DNA of 64,000 bases, from NCBI RefSeq assembly GCF_900100965.1, contig NZ_FMUJ01000001.1, positions 420,272 to 484,271 on the forward strand, read 5' to 3'. The notes below the pieces were generated by a model, which was given only the letters and a program-made list of their open reading frames with translations, was not told the origin of the DNA and searched no databases. Source of the DNA: Variovorax sp. EL159 (GTDB lineage: Bacteria; Pseudomonadota; Gammaproteobacteria; Burkholderiales; Burkholderiaceae_C). Both the position numbers and the translations under genes were made by a program. Below are positions 41,932 through 50,895 of this stretch, in pieces; the stretch's first letter is position 1; every line of letters starts with the position of its first letter.

Positions 41932-42571
41932 TGAGCTTCTTCTCCATCGCTTCGCTCCAGCGCGACAGCGGATAGCACAGGGCGAAATAGAAAGCGCCGA
42001 CCAGGAAGAAAACCAGGAAGGGCTGGAAGATGGTGTTGTTGATGATCTGGCCGGCCCGCGTGAGCTCGACGAAGCCGATCACCGAGGCCAGCGAGGTCAT
42101 CTTGATGATCTGCACCAGGAAGCCGACCGTGGGCGGCAGCGACAGGCGCACGGCCTGCGGAATGATCACCAGGCGCAGCGTCTGCCAGCGCGAGAGGGCC
42201 AGGCACTCAGAGGCCTCCCACTGCGGCTTGGGCATGGCCTCGATGCAGCCGCGCCAGATGTCACCCAGGTAGGCGCTCACGTAAATCATCATCGCCAGGC
42301 CGGCCGCCACCAGCGAGGGCAGCGACAGGCCATACACCGACAGCCCGAAGTACACGATGAACAGCAGGATCAGCAACGGAATGCCCTGGATGCATTCGAT
42401 GTAGACCACCGCGAACCAGCGCAGCCACGCACGCGGCGAGATGCGCGCGAGCATCAGGCCGAAGCCGCCGACCGCACCGAGCATGAAGGCGATGGCCGAG
42501 AGCACCAGCGTCCAGCCGATGGCCTGCACCAGGTACATCAGGTGCGTGAAGGTGAAGTGCCCCAGGCTCAC
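41915..42571 (-). CDS. ABC transporter permease, polar amino-acid type
   Basis: A 218-residue HisM/GlnP-type inner-membrane subunit with about five helices and the conserved EAA loop (ECLALSRWQTLRLVIIPQAVRLSLPP). It is paired with the other permease, which overlaps it by 4 bp, to make a heterodimeric channel. Confidence 0.95.
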   Translation of the reverse strand: MSLGHFTFTHLMYLVQAIGWTLVLSAIAFMLGAVGGFGLMLARISPRAWLRWFAVVYIECIQGIPLLILLFIVYFGLSVYGLSLPSLVAAGLAMMIYVSAYLGDIWRGCIEAMPKPQWEASECLALSRWQTLRLVIIPQAVRLSLPPTVGFLVQIIKMTSLASVIGFVELTRAGQIINNTIFQPFLVFFLVGAFYFALCYPLSRWSEAMEKKLNVANR

Positions 42572-43317
42572 GCGGCGCTCCCGTGGATCGCGACGGTGGC
42601 CGTCGAGGCCGCCGGTTGCGCCTTGCCCGCCTGCGCGGCGGCGCGCCGCACCACGCGGCGGCGGCGGAACAGGTATTCGCCCAGCGCCCAGGTCACGAGC
42701 TTGATGAAGAGCGACAGCACGAGGTACAGCGCCGCGACCACGATGTAGGTTTCAAGCGAGCGGAAGGTGTCCGACTGCACGGTGTTCGCGATGGCCGTGA
42801 GTTCTTCCGCCGAAATCTGCGAAGCCATGGCCGAGGCCTGCATCATCAGGAGGAACTGGCTCGTGAGGGCGGGGTACACCTTCTCGATGGACGGCTGCAG
42901 CATCACGTGCCAGCCGATGCGCCATTTCGAAAGGCCCAGGCATTCGGCCGCCTCGATCTGCCCGCGCGGCACCGACTCGAGCCCGGCCCGAATGATCTCC
43001 GCCGCATAGGCCGCGATGTTGATGACCATCGCGAGCACGGCCGCCGCGAAGGTCGGCATGCGCACGCCGAAACTGGCCAGCCCGAAGTACAGGAGGAAGA
43101 TCTGCACCAGGAAGGGCGTGTTGCGCACGATCTCGATGTAGACGGTGCAGGCGCGCGACAGCGGCCTGATCCTGCTTCGCTTGGCAAAGGCCACGAGCGT
43201 TACGACGCAAACGCCGACGACGACCGCGAGCGCGGTCATCTTGAGCGTCAGCCATGCGCCGTTGATGAAAACGGGCCAGTACGATGCCAACGGAGCGAAG
43301 TCGAGGGAATACTTCAT
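42568..43317 (-). CDS. ABC transporter permease, polar amino-acid type
   Basis: A 249-residue HisM/GlnP-type permease with five helices and the EAA loop (ECLGLSKWRIGWHVMLQPSIEKVYP). The C-terminal 25 residues are Arg/Ala-rich. It is the first gene of the leftward arm, divergent from the GntR regulator across 110 bp that carries a palindromic operator. Confidence 0.94.
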   Translation of the reverse strand: MKYSLDFAPLASYWPVFINGAWLTLKMTALAVVVGVCVVTLVAFAKRSRIRPLSRACTVYIEIVRNTPFLVQIFLLYFGLASFGVRMPTFAAAVLAMVINIAAYAAEIIRAGLESVPRGQIEAAECLGLSKWRIGWHVMLQPSIEKVYPALTSQFLLMMQASAMASQISAEELTAIANTVQSDTFRSLETYIVVAALYLVLSLFIKLVTWALGEYLFRRRRVVRRAAAQAGKAQPAASTATVAIHGSAA

Positions 43318-43396
43318 GTGAGTGCCGCAGAGATCGCCAATGTCCCCTGAGAGGCATGCGAAGCGGCTGCTAAGGGGTCAGAGTGATAAGTTATCT

Positions 43397-43411
43397 GTTG
43401 TCGTACAACTA
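43397..43411. promoter_or_regulatory. Probable GntR/FadR-type operator
   Basis: GTTGT-CGT-ACAAC at 43397-43409 is a perfect palindrome around a 3-base centre and matches the T-N-GT-N3-AC-N-A pattern of FadR-subfamily sites. The block TCGTACAACTA (43401-43411) recurs inverted at 44355-44365. It lies in the divergent promoter of the aldarate regulon, so the GntR protein encoded next probably binds here. Confidence 0.7.
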
Positions 43412-43427
43412 ATTGGAGATTATCATC

Positions 43428-44318
43428 GTGGCCATGGTTCAGTCGACTGCGGGTAATCCCTTGGTGTCAGATGAGGCGGCGGAAACGGCTGCCTCTGCCG
43501 CTCCGGCGGCGGCCGGCGCCGCCTTCGTGGGGCGCCCGCGTCCGCGTGCGCGCGGCCTGGCGCACGGGCTGGTGGAAGACCTGGGCGAGAAGATCCGCAA
43601 CCAGTCGCTGCGCCCCGGCGACAAGCTGCCGACCGAGTCGGCCATCATGCAAGCCTATGGCGTGAGCCGCACCGTGGTGCGCGAGGCGCTGTCGAAGCTG
43701 CAGGCCGGCGGGCTGGTCGAGACGCTGCATGGCGTGGGCACCTTCGTGCTGCAGCCGCGGGCGGGCGGGGTGTTTCGCCTTGACCCCGGCGAGATCGCCG
43801 CCTCCGTCGATGTGCTGGCCGTGCTCGAGCTGCGCATCAGCCTGGAGACCGAGTCGGCCGGGCTCGCCGCCAGCCGGCGCACCGATGAACAACTGGTGGC
43901 CATGCGCCAGGCACTCGACGACTTTGAGCACAACGTGACGGTGGCCGGCGACACGGTGGCGCCCGATTTCCGCTTTCACCTGCAGATCGCGCAATCGACC
44001 GGCAACCCGTACTTTGCCGACATCATGCGGCACCTGGGCACCACGATCATTCCGCGCACGCGCATCAGCGCCATCCGCACGCACGAGGGCGGGGCGCCTT
44101 ATCTGAGCCGCGTCAACCGCGAGCATGAAGAGATCTATGCGGCCATCGCGCGCCGCGACCCCGAGTCGGCGCGCGCCGCCATGCGCATCCACCTGACCAA
44201 CAGCCGCGAGCGCCTGCGCATGGCGCAAGAGGCCGCGCAGCAGAAGGCGAAGGCCGAAGCGGCTGCGGCGGGTACGGGCGCGGGCGCTGCTTCGTCAGAC
44301 AACACCCCCTCCCGCTGA
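43428..44318 (+). CDS. GntR family (FadR/FCD) transcriptional regulator of the aldarate cluster
   Basis: A 296-residue repressor. Residues about 1-45 are Ala/Arg-rich, 45-115 form the winged helix (GDKLPTESAIMQAYGVSRTVVREALSKLQAGGLV), and 125-255 form the all-helical FCD domain with metal/ligand histidines. A low-complexity tail closes it. GTG at 43428 is 9 bases from GGAG; ATG at 43434 is the alternative. Divergent from the transporter-udh operon and upstream of the kdgD-gudD arm, it is the natural uronate/aldarate-responsive regulator of both. Confidence 0.9.
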   Translation: MAMVQSTAGNPLVSDEAAETAASAAPAAAGAAFVGRPRPRARGLAHGLVEDLGEKIRNQSLRPGDKLPTESAIMQAYGVSRTVVREALSKLQAGGLVETLHGVGTFVLQPRAGGVFRLDPGEIAASVDVLAVLELRISLETESAGLAASRRTDEQLVAMRQALDDFEHNVTVAGDTVAPDFRFHLQIAQSTGNPYFADIMRHLGTTIIPRTRISAIRTHEGGAPYLSRVNREHEEIYAAIARRDPESARAAMRIHLTNSRERLRMAQEAAQQKAKAEAAAAGTGAGAASSDNTPSR

Positions 44319-44323
44319 ATTTT

Positions 44324-44353
44324 CTTGTCCGGCCTGCTGGACAAGTTGTTTTT
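44324..44353 (+). terminator. Intrinsic terminator of the GntR gene
   Basis: Arms CTTGTCC and GGACAAG with an 8-base loop, followed by TTGTTTTT. It starts 6 bp after the GntR stop and separates the regulator from the next transcript. Confidence 0.8.
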
Positions 44354-44354
44354 C

Positions 44355-44365
44355 TAGTTGTACGA
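44355..44365. promoter_or_regulatory. Second GntR-type operator, upstream of the rightward arm
   Basis: TAGTTGTACGA is the exact inverse of the block at 43401-43411. It lies between the GntR terminator and the Bug receptor gene, where the promoter of the kdgD-gudD arm should be. One half of the palindrome is degenerate here. Confidence 0.6.
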
Positions 44366-44432
44366 TGACTGATCTCTTGTCCGGTATCCGGGCGAAGCCA
44401 TGAGGCAGATCGAACAACAGGAGGCAGCAAGC

Positions 44433-45422
44433 ATGACCCTCAACCGACGCGGCGCGCTCAGTGCCGCACTGGCCACGACGCTGGCCGCCACCTTGCCGGT
44501 GCGCGCATTCGCGCAGGGCGGCGGCGGCAACTGGCCGTCGAAGCCGCTCAGGCTCATCGTTCCGTACCCGCCGGGCGGATCGTCCGACATCATTGCGCGG
44601 TCCATCAGCCAGCCGCTGTCGGAGGCGCTGGGCCAGTCGGTCATCATCGACAACCGCGCCGGTGCCAACGGCAACCTCGGCGCCGACCTGCTGGCCAAGG
44701 CGCCGGCCGACGGCTACACGCTGATGCTGTGCGACCTCGGCGCGCTGGCCATCAGCCCGTCGCTGTACCCCAAGCTGCCTTTCGATCCTTCGAAAGACCT
44801 GCGCAGCGTGGCCATGCTGGCCTACTCGCCGCACCTGCTGGTGGTGCACCCGTCGGTGCAGGCGAGCACACTCAAGGAACTCGTCGACCTGTCGAAGAAG
44901 AGCGACCTGAACTTTGCCGTGACCGCCAGCGGCAGCACCGCGCACCTGGCCGGCATCGAACTGCAGCGCAAGGTCGGTGCCAAGTGGGAGTACGTGCCCT
45001 ACAAGGGCGGCGTGCAGGCCGTGCTGGACACCGTCTCGGGCCAGACGCAGGTGCTCATGAACGGCATGCTCGCCACCTACCCGCAGGTGCAGGCCGGCAA
45101 GCTCAAGCTGATCGCCGTGTCCAAGGCCACGCGCATGCCGCTGATCGGCAACGTGCCGACCATCGCCGAGCAAGGCGTGCCCGGCTACGAGTCGGGCACC
45201 TGGCAGGGCGTGGTCGCGGCGCGCGGCACGCCCGATGCGGTAGTCGCGCGGCTCAACCGCGAGCTGACCCGCATCATCCGCACCCCCGACATCCGGGCCC
45301 GCCTCGCGGGGCAGGGCGCCGAGGTCGTGACCATGACCGCGCCCGAGCAGGACCAGTTCTTCGCCAAGGAGCGCGCGCGCTGGGCGCAAGTGATCCAGCA
45401 AGCCAACGTTCGGCTCGACTAG
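44433..45422 (+). CDS. Bug/TctC family periplasmic solute receptor
   Basis: A 329-residue receptor with a signal peptide ending near RAFAQ (about residue 28). Bug hallmarks: RLIVPYPPGGSSDIIAR, IDNRAGANGNLG and YKGGVQAVLDTVSG. AGGAGG 8 bases upstream fixes the start at ATG 44433 rather than the earlier in-frame ATG. First gene of the rightward arm, directly behind the second operator copy, so its ligand is probably glucarate, galactarate or a uronate. Confidence 0.93.
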   Translation: MTLNRRGALSAALATTLAATLPVRAFAQGGGGNWPSKPLRLIVPYPPGGSSDIIARSISQPLSEALGQSVIIDNRAGANGNLGADLLAKAPADGYTLMLCDLGALAISPSLYPKLPFDPSKDLRSVAMLAYSPHLLVVHPSVQASTLKELVDLSKKSDLNFAVTASGSTAHLAGIELQRKVGAKWEYVPYKGGVQAVLDTVSGQTQVLMNGMLATYPQVQAGKLKLIAVSKATRMPLIGNVPTIAEQGVPGYESGTWQGVVAARGTPDAVVARLNRELTRIIRTPDIRARLAGQGAEVVTMTAPEQDQFFAKERARWAQVIQQANVRLD

Positions 45423-45442
45423 TCATGCCTGCCCCCCGGCTT

Positions 45443-45535
45443 CTCACTCGCTTCGCTCCGTGTAGTTCGCCACCCCCCGAGGGGGAGGCGCGGCTCGCCT
45501 TGGGGCGGCCCGGCGGCAGCCGCCTTCCCGCTCCC
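45443..45535. repeat. Dispersed GC-rich intergenic repeat, divergent copy
   Basis: The 148 bp gap between the Bug gene and kdgD holds GTGTAGTTCGCCACCCCCCGAG, a CCCCC/GGGGG hairpin and GGCCCGGCGGC blocks. These resemble the repeat at 63614-63712. Weaker match; probably the same family. Confidence 0.45.
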
Positions 45536-45570
45536 TCAAGTTTTTTTCTCCCTCTTTCCAGGAATCCCCG

Positions 45571-46482
45571 ATGAACCCGCAAGAACTCAAGACCATCATG
45601 GGCTCCGGCCTGCTCTCGTTTCCGCTGACCGACTTCGACAGCAACGGCGACTTCAACAAGAAGGGCTACCAGCAGCGCCTCGAATGGCTCGCGCCCTACG
45701 GTGCCAGTGCGCTGTTCGCGGCCGGCGGCACGGGCGAGTTCTTCTCGCTCACCGGCGACGAGTACCCCGGCATCATCCAGACGGCGGTCGACACCTGCCG
45801 CGGCAAGGTGCCGATCATTGCCGGCGCCGGTGGCCCGACGCGCTTTGCCATCCAGTGCGCGCAAGCCGCCGAAAAGGCCGGCGCGCACGGCATCCTGCTG
45901 CTGCCGCACTACCTCACCGAAGCCGGCCAGGAAGGCCTGGCCGCGCACGTCGAGGCCGTGTGCAAGAGCGTGAAGTTCGGCGTGATCGTCTACAACCGCG
46001 CCACCAGCCGCCTCAAGCCCGACACGCTGGCCGGCCTGGCCGAGCGCAACCCGAACCTCGTCGGCTTCAAGGATGGCGTGGGCGACATCGAAGCCATGGT
46101 CGCGATCTACCAGAAGATGGGCGACCGCTTCGCTTACCTGGGCGGCCTGCCCACGGCCGAGGTCTATGCCGCGGCCTACAAGGCCATGGGCACGCCGGTG
46201 TATTCGTCGGCCGTCTTCAACTTCATTCCGAAGACGGCGATGGACTTCTATCACGCGGTCGCCAACGACGACCTGCCCACGCAGCACCGTCTGCTGAAGA
46301 ACTTCTTCATGCCCTACCTCGAGCTGCGCAACCGCGTGCCCGGCTATGCCGTGAGCATCGTCAAGGCCGGCGCGAAGATCGTCGGCCACGACGCCGGCCC
46401 GGTACGCGCACCGCTCACCGACCTGAAGCCCGCCGAGATGGAGCAGCTCAAGGCGCTGATCGCCACGCTCGGCCCGCAGTAA
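45571..46482 (+). CDS. kdgD: 5-dehydro-4-deoxyglucarate dehydratase
   Basis: A 303-residue class I aldolase-fold (DapA-like) enzyme that dehydrates and decarboxylates 5-dehydro-4-deoxyglucarate to 2,5-dioxopentanoate (alpha-ketoglutarate semialdehyde). The Schiff-base lysine is in VGFKDGVGD and the partner tyrosine in VIVYNRATS; the start [16 protein letters not shown] is typical of KdgD. It takes the product of both GarD and GudD and feeds the dehydrogenase at 49452. Confidence 0.96.
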   Translation: MNPQELKTIMGSGLLSFPLTDFDSNGDFNKKGYQQRLEWLAPYGASALFAAGGTGEFFSLTGDEYPGIIQTAVDTCRGKVPIIAGAGGPTRFAIQCAQAAEKAGAHGILLLPHYLTEAGQEGLAAHVEAVCKSVKFGVIVYNRATSRLKPDTLAGLAERNPNLVGFKDGVGDIEAMVAIYQKMGDRFAYLGGLPTAEVYAAAYKAMGTPVYSSAVFNFIPKTAMDFYHAVANDDLPTQHRLLKNFFMPYLELRNRVPGYAVSIVKAGAKIVGHDAGPVRAPLTDLKPAEMEQLKALIATLGPQ

Positions 46483-46525
46483 AAAACTTCGACGGCGACA
46501 ACAAGAAAGACGGAGACAACACGTC

Positions 46526-46981
46526 ATGTGCCTCAAGAAGTTCCTGCTGGTGGCCGCCGCGGCCGCCATGTTCTCGGGCTGCGCGATGATGCCCGCGGGC
46601 AGTGCCGCATCGGCACCCTCCGATGTGGCCGCGGCCGCCGAGCGGCTGCGCGTGGCCATGGTCGATCCGACCGCCGCCGCGCTCGGCGCGCTGGTGGCCG
46701 ACGACCTGAGCTACGGCCACTCGGGCGGCAAGGTCGACACCAAGGCCAGCTTCATCAGCGACCTGCTCGACGGCAAGTCCGACTTCGTGACCATCGCCAT
46801 CACCGACCAGACCATCAAGGTCGTCGATGCCCATACCGCCATCGTGCGCCACACCTTCACGGCCGACACCAACGATTCGGGCAAGCCCGGCAAGGTCGGC
46901 CTGAAGATCCTCGGCGTCTGGCAGAAGCAGGGCGGCGACTGGAAGCTGCTCGCGCGCCAGGCCGTGCGCGTCGCACCCTGA
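46526..46981 (+). CDS. NTF2-like (DUF4440) lipoprotein
   Basis: A 151-residue protein with a lipoprotein signal (AAMFSGC, cysteine at residue 19) and a SnoaL/DUF4440-like cone fold (ALVADDLSYGHSGGKVDTK, then LGVWQKQGGDWKLLARQ). Anchored to a membrane in the periplasm. It is flanked by kdgD (43 bp) and a Bug receptor gene (12 bp) and therefore coexpressed with aldarate catabolism. Function unknown; a binding or lactone-handling role is possible. Confidence 0.85.
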   Translation: MCLKKFLLVAAAAAMFSGCAMMPAGSAASAPSDVAAAAERLRVAMVDPTAAALGALVADDLSYGHSGGKVDTKASFISDLLDGKSDFVTIAITDQTIKVVDAHTAIVRHTFTADTNDSGKPGKVGLKILGVWQKQGGDWKLLARQAVRVAP

Positions 46982-46993
46982 CCGGATGCGCGA

Positions 46994-47980
46994 ATGAACA
47001 GAAGAAAACTTCTTGCGACGGGCTTCGCGCTCGCCGCCACCGCGCTGCTTCCCCTGCATGCCCTGGCACAGGCCGATGCATGGCCGCAGCAGAAGCCGGT
47101 GACCATCGTCGTGCCGTTCCCCGCCGGCGGCTCCACCGACATGGTGGCGCGCGCGTTGGCGCTGCAGCTGCAGAACAAACTCGGCGGCAGCTTCGTCGTC
47201 GACAACCGACCCGGTGCCACGGGCACCATCGGCACCGGCTTCGTCAAGCGCGCGGCGCCCGATGGCTACACGCTGCTGGTGTCGTCGCTCGGCGCCTTCG
47301 TCGTCACGCCGCATCTGCAAAAGAGCGTGCCCTACGACGCCACCAAAGACTTCGACTACATCAGCGTGCCCGTGCAGGCGCCCAACGTGCTGGTCGCGAA
47401 TGTCGCGCGGCCCGAGCGCACCGTGGCCGACGTGCTCGCGCTGCTGCGCAAGACGCCGGGCAAGGTCTCGTTCGCGAGCTCGGGCAACGGCTCGTCCGAC
47501 CATCTCTCGGCCGAACTCTTCTGGCAGCAGACGAAAACCGAAGGCGTGCACGTGCCCTACAAGGGCGGTGCGCCGGCAGTCAACGACCTGCTGGGCAACC
47601 AGGTCGACTTCTCGTTCCAGAACGTCAATGCCGTGCTGCCGCACATCCGCGCGGGCAAGCTGCGCGCCATTGCCGTCACCGGCGACAAGCGTTCGCCCGT
47701 GTTGCCCGACGTACCCACGCTGGCCGAAGCCGGCGTGAAGGGTGCCGAGGTCTACTCATGGCAAGGCATGGCTGCGCCCAAGGGGCTGCCACCCGCGCTG
47801 AAGAAGAAGCTGAGCGACGCGGTGATCGCCGCCATGCAAGACCCCGAGACGAAGAAGCGCATGCTCGACCAGGGTCTTGAAATCGTCGCCAGCACGCCCG
47901 AAGATTTCACCGCCTTCCAGTTGCGCGAATGGACGCGCTGGAAGACGCTCATCGACACACGCCACATCACTGCAGACTGA
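46994..47980 (+). CDS. Bug/TctC family periplasmic solute receptor
   Basis: A 328-residue receptor with a signal peptide (RRKLL start, cut near HALAQ). Bug features: [44 protein letters not shown]. It lies 16 bp before gudD, so glucarate is the most likely ligand by context. It is the fourth Bug gene of the island and again has no TctAB permease nearby. Confidence 0.93.
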   Translation: MNRRKLLATGFALAATALLPLHALAQADAWPQQKPVTIVVPFPAGGSTDMVARALALQLQNKLGGSFVVDNRPGATGTIGTGFVKRAAPDGYTLLVSSLGAFVVTPHLQKSVPYDATKDFDYISVPVQAPNVLVANVARPERTVADVLALLRKTPGKVSFASSGNGSSDHLSAELFWQQTKTEGVHVPYKGGAPAVNDLLGNQVDFSFQNVNAVLPHIRAGKLRAIAVTGDKRSPVLPDVPTLAEAGVKGAEVYSWQGMAAPKGLPPALKKKLSDAVIAAMQDPETKKRMLDQGLEIVASTPEDFTAFQLREWTRWKTLIDTRHITAD

Positions 47981-47996
47981 AGCAGCAAGCCCGAAG

Positions 47997-49358
47997 ATGA
48001 CAAGTCCTGAATCCGTTGTTTCCAACGCCGTGCCGGGCGCGCCCGTCGTCACCGGCATGCGCGTGGTGCCCGTTGCGGGCCACGACAGCATGCTGATGAA
48101 CCTCAGCGGCGCCCATGGCCCTTTCTTCACGCGCAACCTGCTGATCCTGACCGACAGCGCCGGCCACACCGGCGTCGGCGAAGTACCGGGCGGCGAGAAG
48201 ATCCGCCAGACGCTCGAAGATGCGCGCGGACTCATCGTGGGTCAGCCCATCGGCCGCCACAACGCCGTGCTCAACAGCCTGCGCAGCGCTTTTGCCGGCC
48301 GCGACAGCGGCGGCCGCGGTCAGCAGACCTTCGACCTGCGCGTGACCATCCACGCGGTCACCGCCGTCGAGGCCGCGCTGCTCGACCTGCTGGGCCAGTT
48401 CCTCGAAGTGCCCGTGGCCGCATTGCTCGGCGAAGGCCAGCAGCGCGATGCGGTGCAGATGCTCGGCTACCTCTTCTACGTGGGCGACCGCAAGAAGACC
48501 GACCTGCCTTACGAGACCGACCCCGGGGCCGACAACGACTGGTTCCGCCTGCGCCACGAAGAAGCCATGACGCCCGAATCGATCGTGCGCCTGGCCGAAG
48601 CCACGCATGCGCGCTACGGCTTCACCGACTTCAAGCTCAAGGGCGGCGTGCTGCGCGGCGAAGAAGAAGTCGAGGCGATCCGTGCGCTGCACGAGCGCTT
48701 TCCGAAGGCGCGCGTCACGCTTGACCCGAATGGTGGCTGGCTGCTTGCCGATGCGATCCGCCTGTGCCGCGACCTGCATGGCGTGATGGCCTATGCCGAA
48801 GACCCGTGCGGTGCCGAAGGCGTGTTCTCGGGCCGCGAGGTGATGGCCGAGTTTCGCCGTGCCACCGGCCTGCCGACGGCCACCAACATGGTCGCCACCG
48901 ACTGGCGCGAGATGGTGCACAGCCTCTCGCTGCAGTCGGTCGACATCCCGTTGGCCGATCCGCACTTCTGGACCATGCAGGGCTCGGTGCGCGTGGCGCA
49001 GTTGTGCCAGGCCTGGGGCCTGACCTGGGGCTCGCATTCCAACAACCACTTCGATGTATCGCTCGCAATGTTCACGCATGTGGCTGCGGCCGCACCCGGC
49101 AAGGTCACGGCCATCGACACGCACTGGATCTGGCAGGACGGCCAACGCCTGACCAAGGCACCGCTGCAGATCGAAGGCGGCTTCGTGCAGGTGCCGACGC
49201 GCGGCGGCTTGGGCATCGAACTCGACATGGACGAAGTCGAGAAGGCGCACCAGCTTTATCTGAAGCACGGCCTCGGTGCGCGCAACGATGCGCAGGCGAT
49301 GCAATACCTGATTCCCGACTGGACTTTCGACAACAAGAAACCATGCATGGTTCGTTGA
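47997..49358 (+). CDS. gudD: Glucarate dehydratase
   Basis: A 453-residue enolase-superfamily enzyme (E. coli GudD 446) that dehydrates D-glucarate to 5-dehydro-4-deoxyglucarate. Visible catalytic elements: the Lys-x-Lys motif in DFKLKGG, metal ligands in [14 protein letters not shown] and ATNMVATDW, and the general base histidine in [11 protein letters not shown]. The frame is open upstream but ATG 47997 begins the family sequence. An intrinsic terminator follows. Confidence 0.96.
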   Translation: MTSPESVVSNAVPGAPVVTGMRVVPVAGHDSMLMNLSGAHGPFFTRNLLILTDSAGHTGVGEVPGGEKIRQTLEDARGLIVGQPIGRHNAVLNSLRSAFAGRDSGGRGQQTFDLRVTIHAVTAVEAALLDLLGQFLEVPVAALLGEGQQRDAVQMLGYLFYVGDRKKTDLPYETDPGADNDWFRLRHEEAMTPESIVRLAEATHARYGFTDFKLKGGVLRGEEEVEAIRALHERFPKARVTLDPNGGWLLADAIRLCRDLHGVMAYAEDPCGAEGVFSGREVMAEFRRATGLPTATNMVATDWREMVHSLSLQSVDIPLADPHFWTMQGSVRVAQLCQAWGLTWGSHSNNHFDVSLAMFTHVAAAAPGKVTAIDTHWIWQDGQRLTKAPLQIEGGFVQVPTRGGLGIELDMDEVEKAHQLYLKHGLGARNDAQAMQYLIPDWTFDNKKPCMVR

Positions 49359-49386
49359 AAGCGTAGCCTTCGTTTTCCATTCCCGC

Positions 49387-49420
49387 AGCCGGAGCCTCAT
49401 CGCTCCGGCTTCTTTCTTTT
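49387..49420 (+). terminator. Intrinsic terminator after gudD
   Basis: Perfect 9-base arms AGCCGGAGC and GCTCCGGCT with a 6-base loop, followed by TCTTTCTTTT. It lies between gudD and the semialdehyde dehydrogenase gene, so the latter is reached by read-through or has its own promoter in the remaining 30 bp. Confidence 0.8.
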
Positions 49421-49451
49421 CATCGAGCAGCAGCAAAGCAAGGAACCCCTC

Positions 49452-50888
49452 ATGCAGAACTTCGACAACCTGATCGCGGGCGAATGGCGTGCCGGCGCAA
49501 GCTACAGCCCCAACGTCAACCCGAGCAACCTGGCCGATGTGCTGGGCCAGTACACGCAAGGCGACGCGGCGCATGTCGATGCCGCCGTGGCCGCCGCCAC
49601 CGCGGCCTTTCCGGCCTGGGCCACGGGCAGCATCCAGGCGCGCTCCGACGCGCTCGACAAGATCGGCAACGAGATCCTGGCGCGCAAGGAAGAGCTGGGC
49701 ACGCTGCTCGCGCGCGAAGAAGGCAAGACCAAGGCCGAAGGCATTGGCGAGGCCACGCGCGCGGGCCAGATCTTCAAGTTCTTCGCGGGCGAATGCCTGC
49801 GCCTGTCGGGCGAGGTGCTGCCTTCGGTGCGGCCCAACATCGGCGTCGAGATCACGCGCGAGCCGGTCGGCGTGGTCGGCCTCATCACGCCGTGGAACTT
49901 TCCGATTGCCATTCCCGCGTGGAAGATCGCACCGGCACTGGCCTTCGGCAACTGCGTGGTGCTCAAGCCCGCCGACCTCGTGCCGGGCAGCGCCTGGGCA
50001 CTGAGTGAAATCATCAGCCGCTCGGGCATTCCGGCGGGCGTGTTCAACCTCGTGATGGGCCGTGGCAGCGTGATCGGCGAGGCGCTGGTCCAACACCCCG
50101 GCATTCATGCGATCAGCTTCACCGGCTCGGTGGGCGTGGGCCGCAACATCGCGATCCAGTGCGTCACCAACCACAAGAAGGTGCAGCTCGAAATGGGTGG
50201 CAAGAACCCGCAGGTGATCCTGGACGACGCCGATCTGGCACAGGCCGTGGAACTGAGCGTGCAGAGCGCCTTCTATTCGACCGGCCAGCGTTGCACCGCA
50301 TCGAGCCGGCTCATCGTGACCGAAGGCATCTACCCGAAGTTCATCGAGGCGATGAAGGCGCGCATGGCCAAGATCAAGGTCGGCGATGCGCTCGCGCAAG
50401 GCACCGACGTGGGCCCTGTCTCGTCGAGGTCGCAGCTCGACCAGGACATGGAATACATCGCCATCGGCAAGGGCGAAGGCGCCACGCTCGCAGCCGGCGG
50501 CGAACGCCTGAAGCTGGAGACCGATGGCTACTACATGTCGCCCGCGCTGTTCAGCGAATCGGCCGCCGCCATGCGCATCAACAAGGAAGAAATCTTCGGC
50601 CCGGTCGCGAGCGTGATCCGCGTGAAGAACTACGAAGAGGCGCTGGCCACCGCCAACGACACCGAGTTCGGCCTCTCGGCCGGTATCGCCACCACCTCGC
50701 TGAAGTACGCCACGCACTTCAAGCGCCACAGCCAGGCCGGCATGGTGATGGTCAACCTGCCGACGGCGGGCGTCGACTACCACGTGCCCTTCGGCGGCCG
50801 CAAGGGCAGCAGCTACGGCCCGCGCGAGCAGGGCAAGTACGCGCAGGAGTTCTTCACCACGGTGAAGACCGCCTACACGCTGGCCTGA
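49452..50888 (+). CDS. Alpha-ketoglutarate semialdehyde dehydrogenase
   Basis: A 478-residue NAD(P)-dependent aldehyde dehydrogenase. Cofactor region TPWNFPIAIPAWKIAPAL, catalytic Glu in QLEMGGKNPQ, nucleophilic Cys in STGQRCTASS. It most resembles 2,5-dioxovalerate dehydrogenases, and the genes upstream make exactly that substrate, so it should yield 2-oxoglutarate for the TCA cycle. Specificity is inferred from context. Its stop is 7 bp from the stop of the convergent ABC gene. Confidence 0.93.
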   Translation: MQNFDNLIAGEWRAGASYSPNVNPSNLADVLGQYTQGDAAHVDAAVAAATAAFPAWATGSIQARSDALDKIGNEILARKEELGTLLAREEGKTKAEGIGEATRAGQIFKFFAGECLRLSGEVLPSVRPNIGVEITREPVGVVGLITPWNFPIAIPAWKIAPALAFGNCVVLKPADLVPGSAWALSEIISRSGIPAGVFNLVMGRGSVIGEALVQHPGIHAISFTGSVGVGRNIAIQCVTNHKKVQLEMGGKNPQVILDDADLAQAVELSVQSAFYSTGQRCTASSRLIVTEGIYPKFIEAMKARMAKIKVGDALAQGTDVGPVSSRSQLDQDMEYIAIGKGEGATLAAGGERLKLETDGYYMSPALFSESAAAMRINKEEIFGPVASVIRVKNYEEALATANDTEFGLSAGIATTSLKYATHFKRHSQAGMVMVNLPTAGVDYHVPFGGRKGSSYGPREQGKYAQEFFTTVKTAYTLA

Positions 50889-50895
50889 CCGGTCT

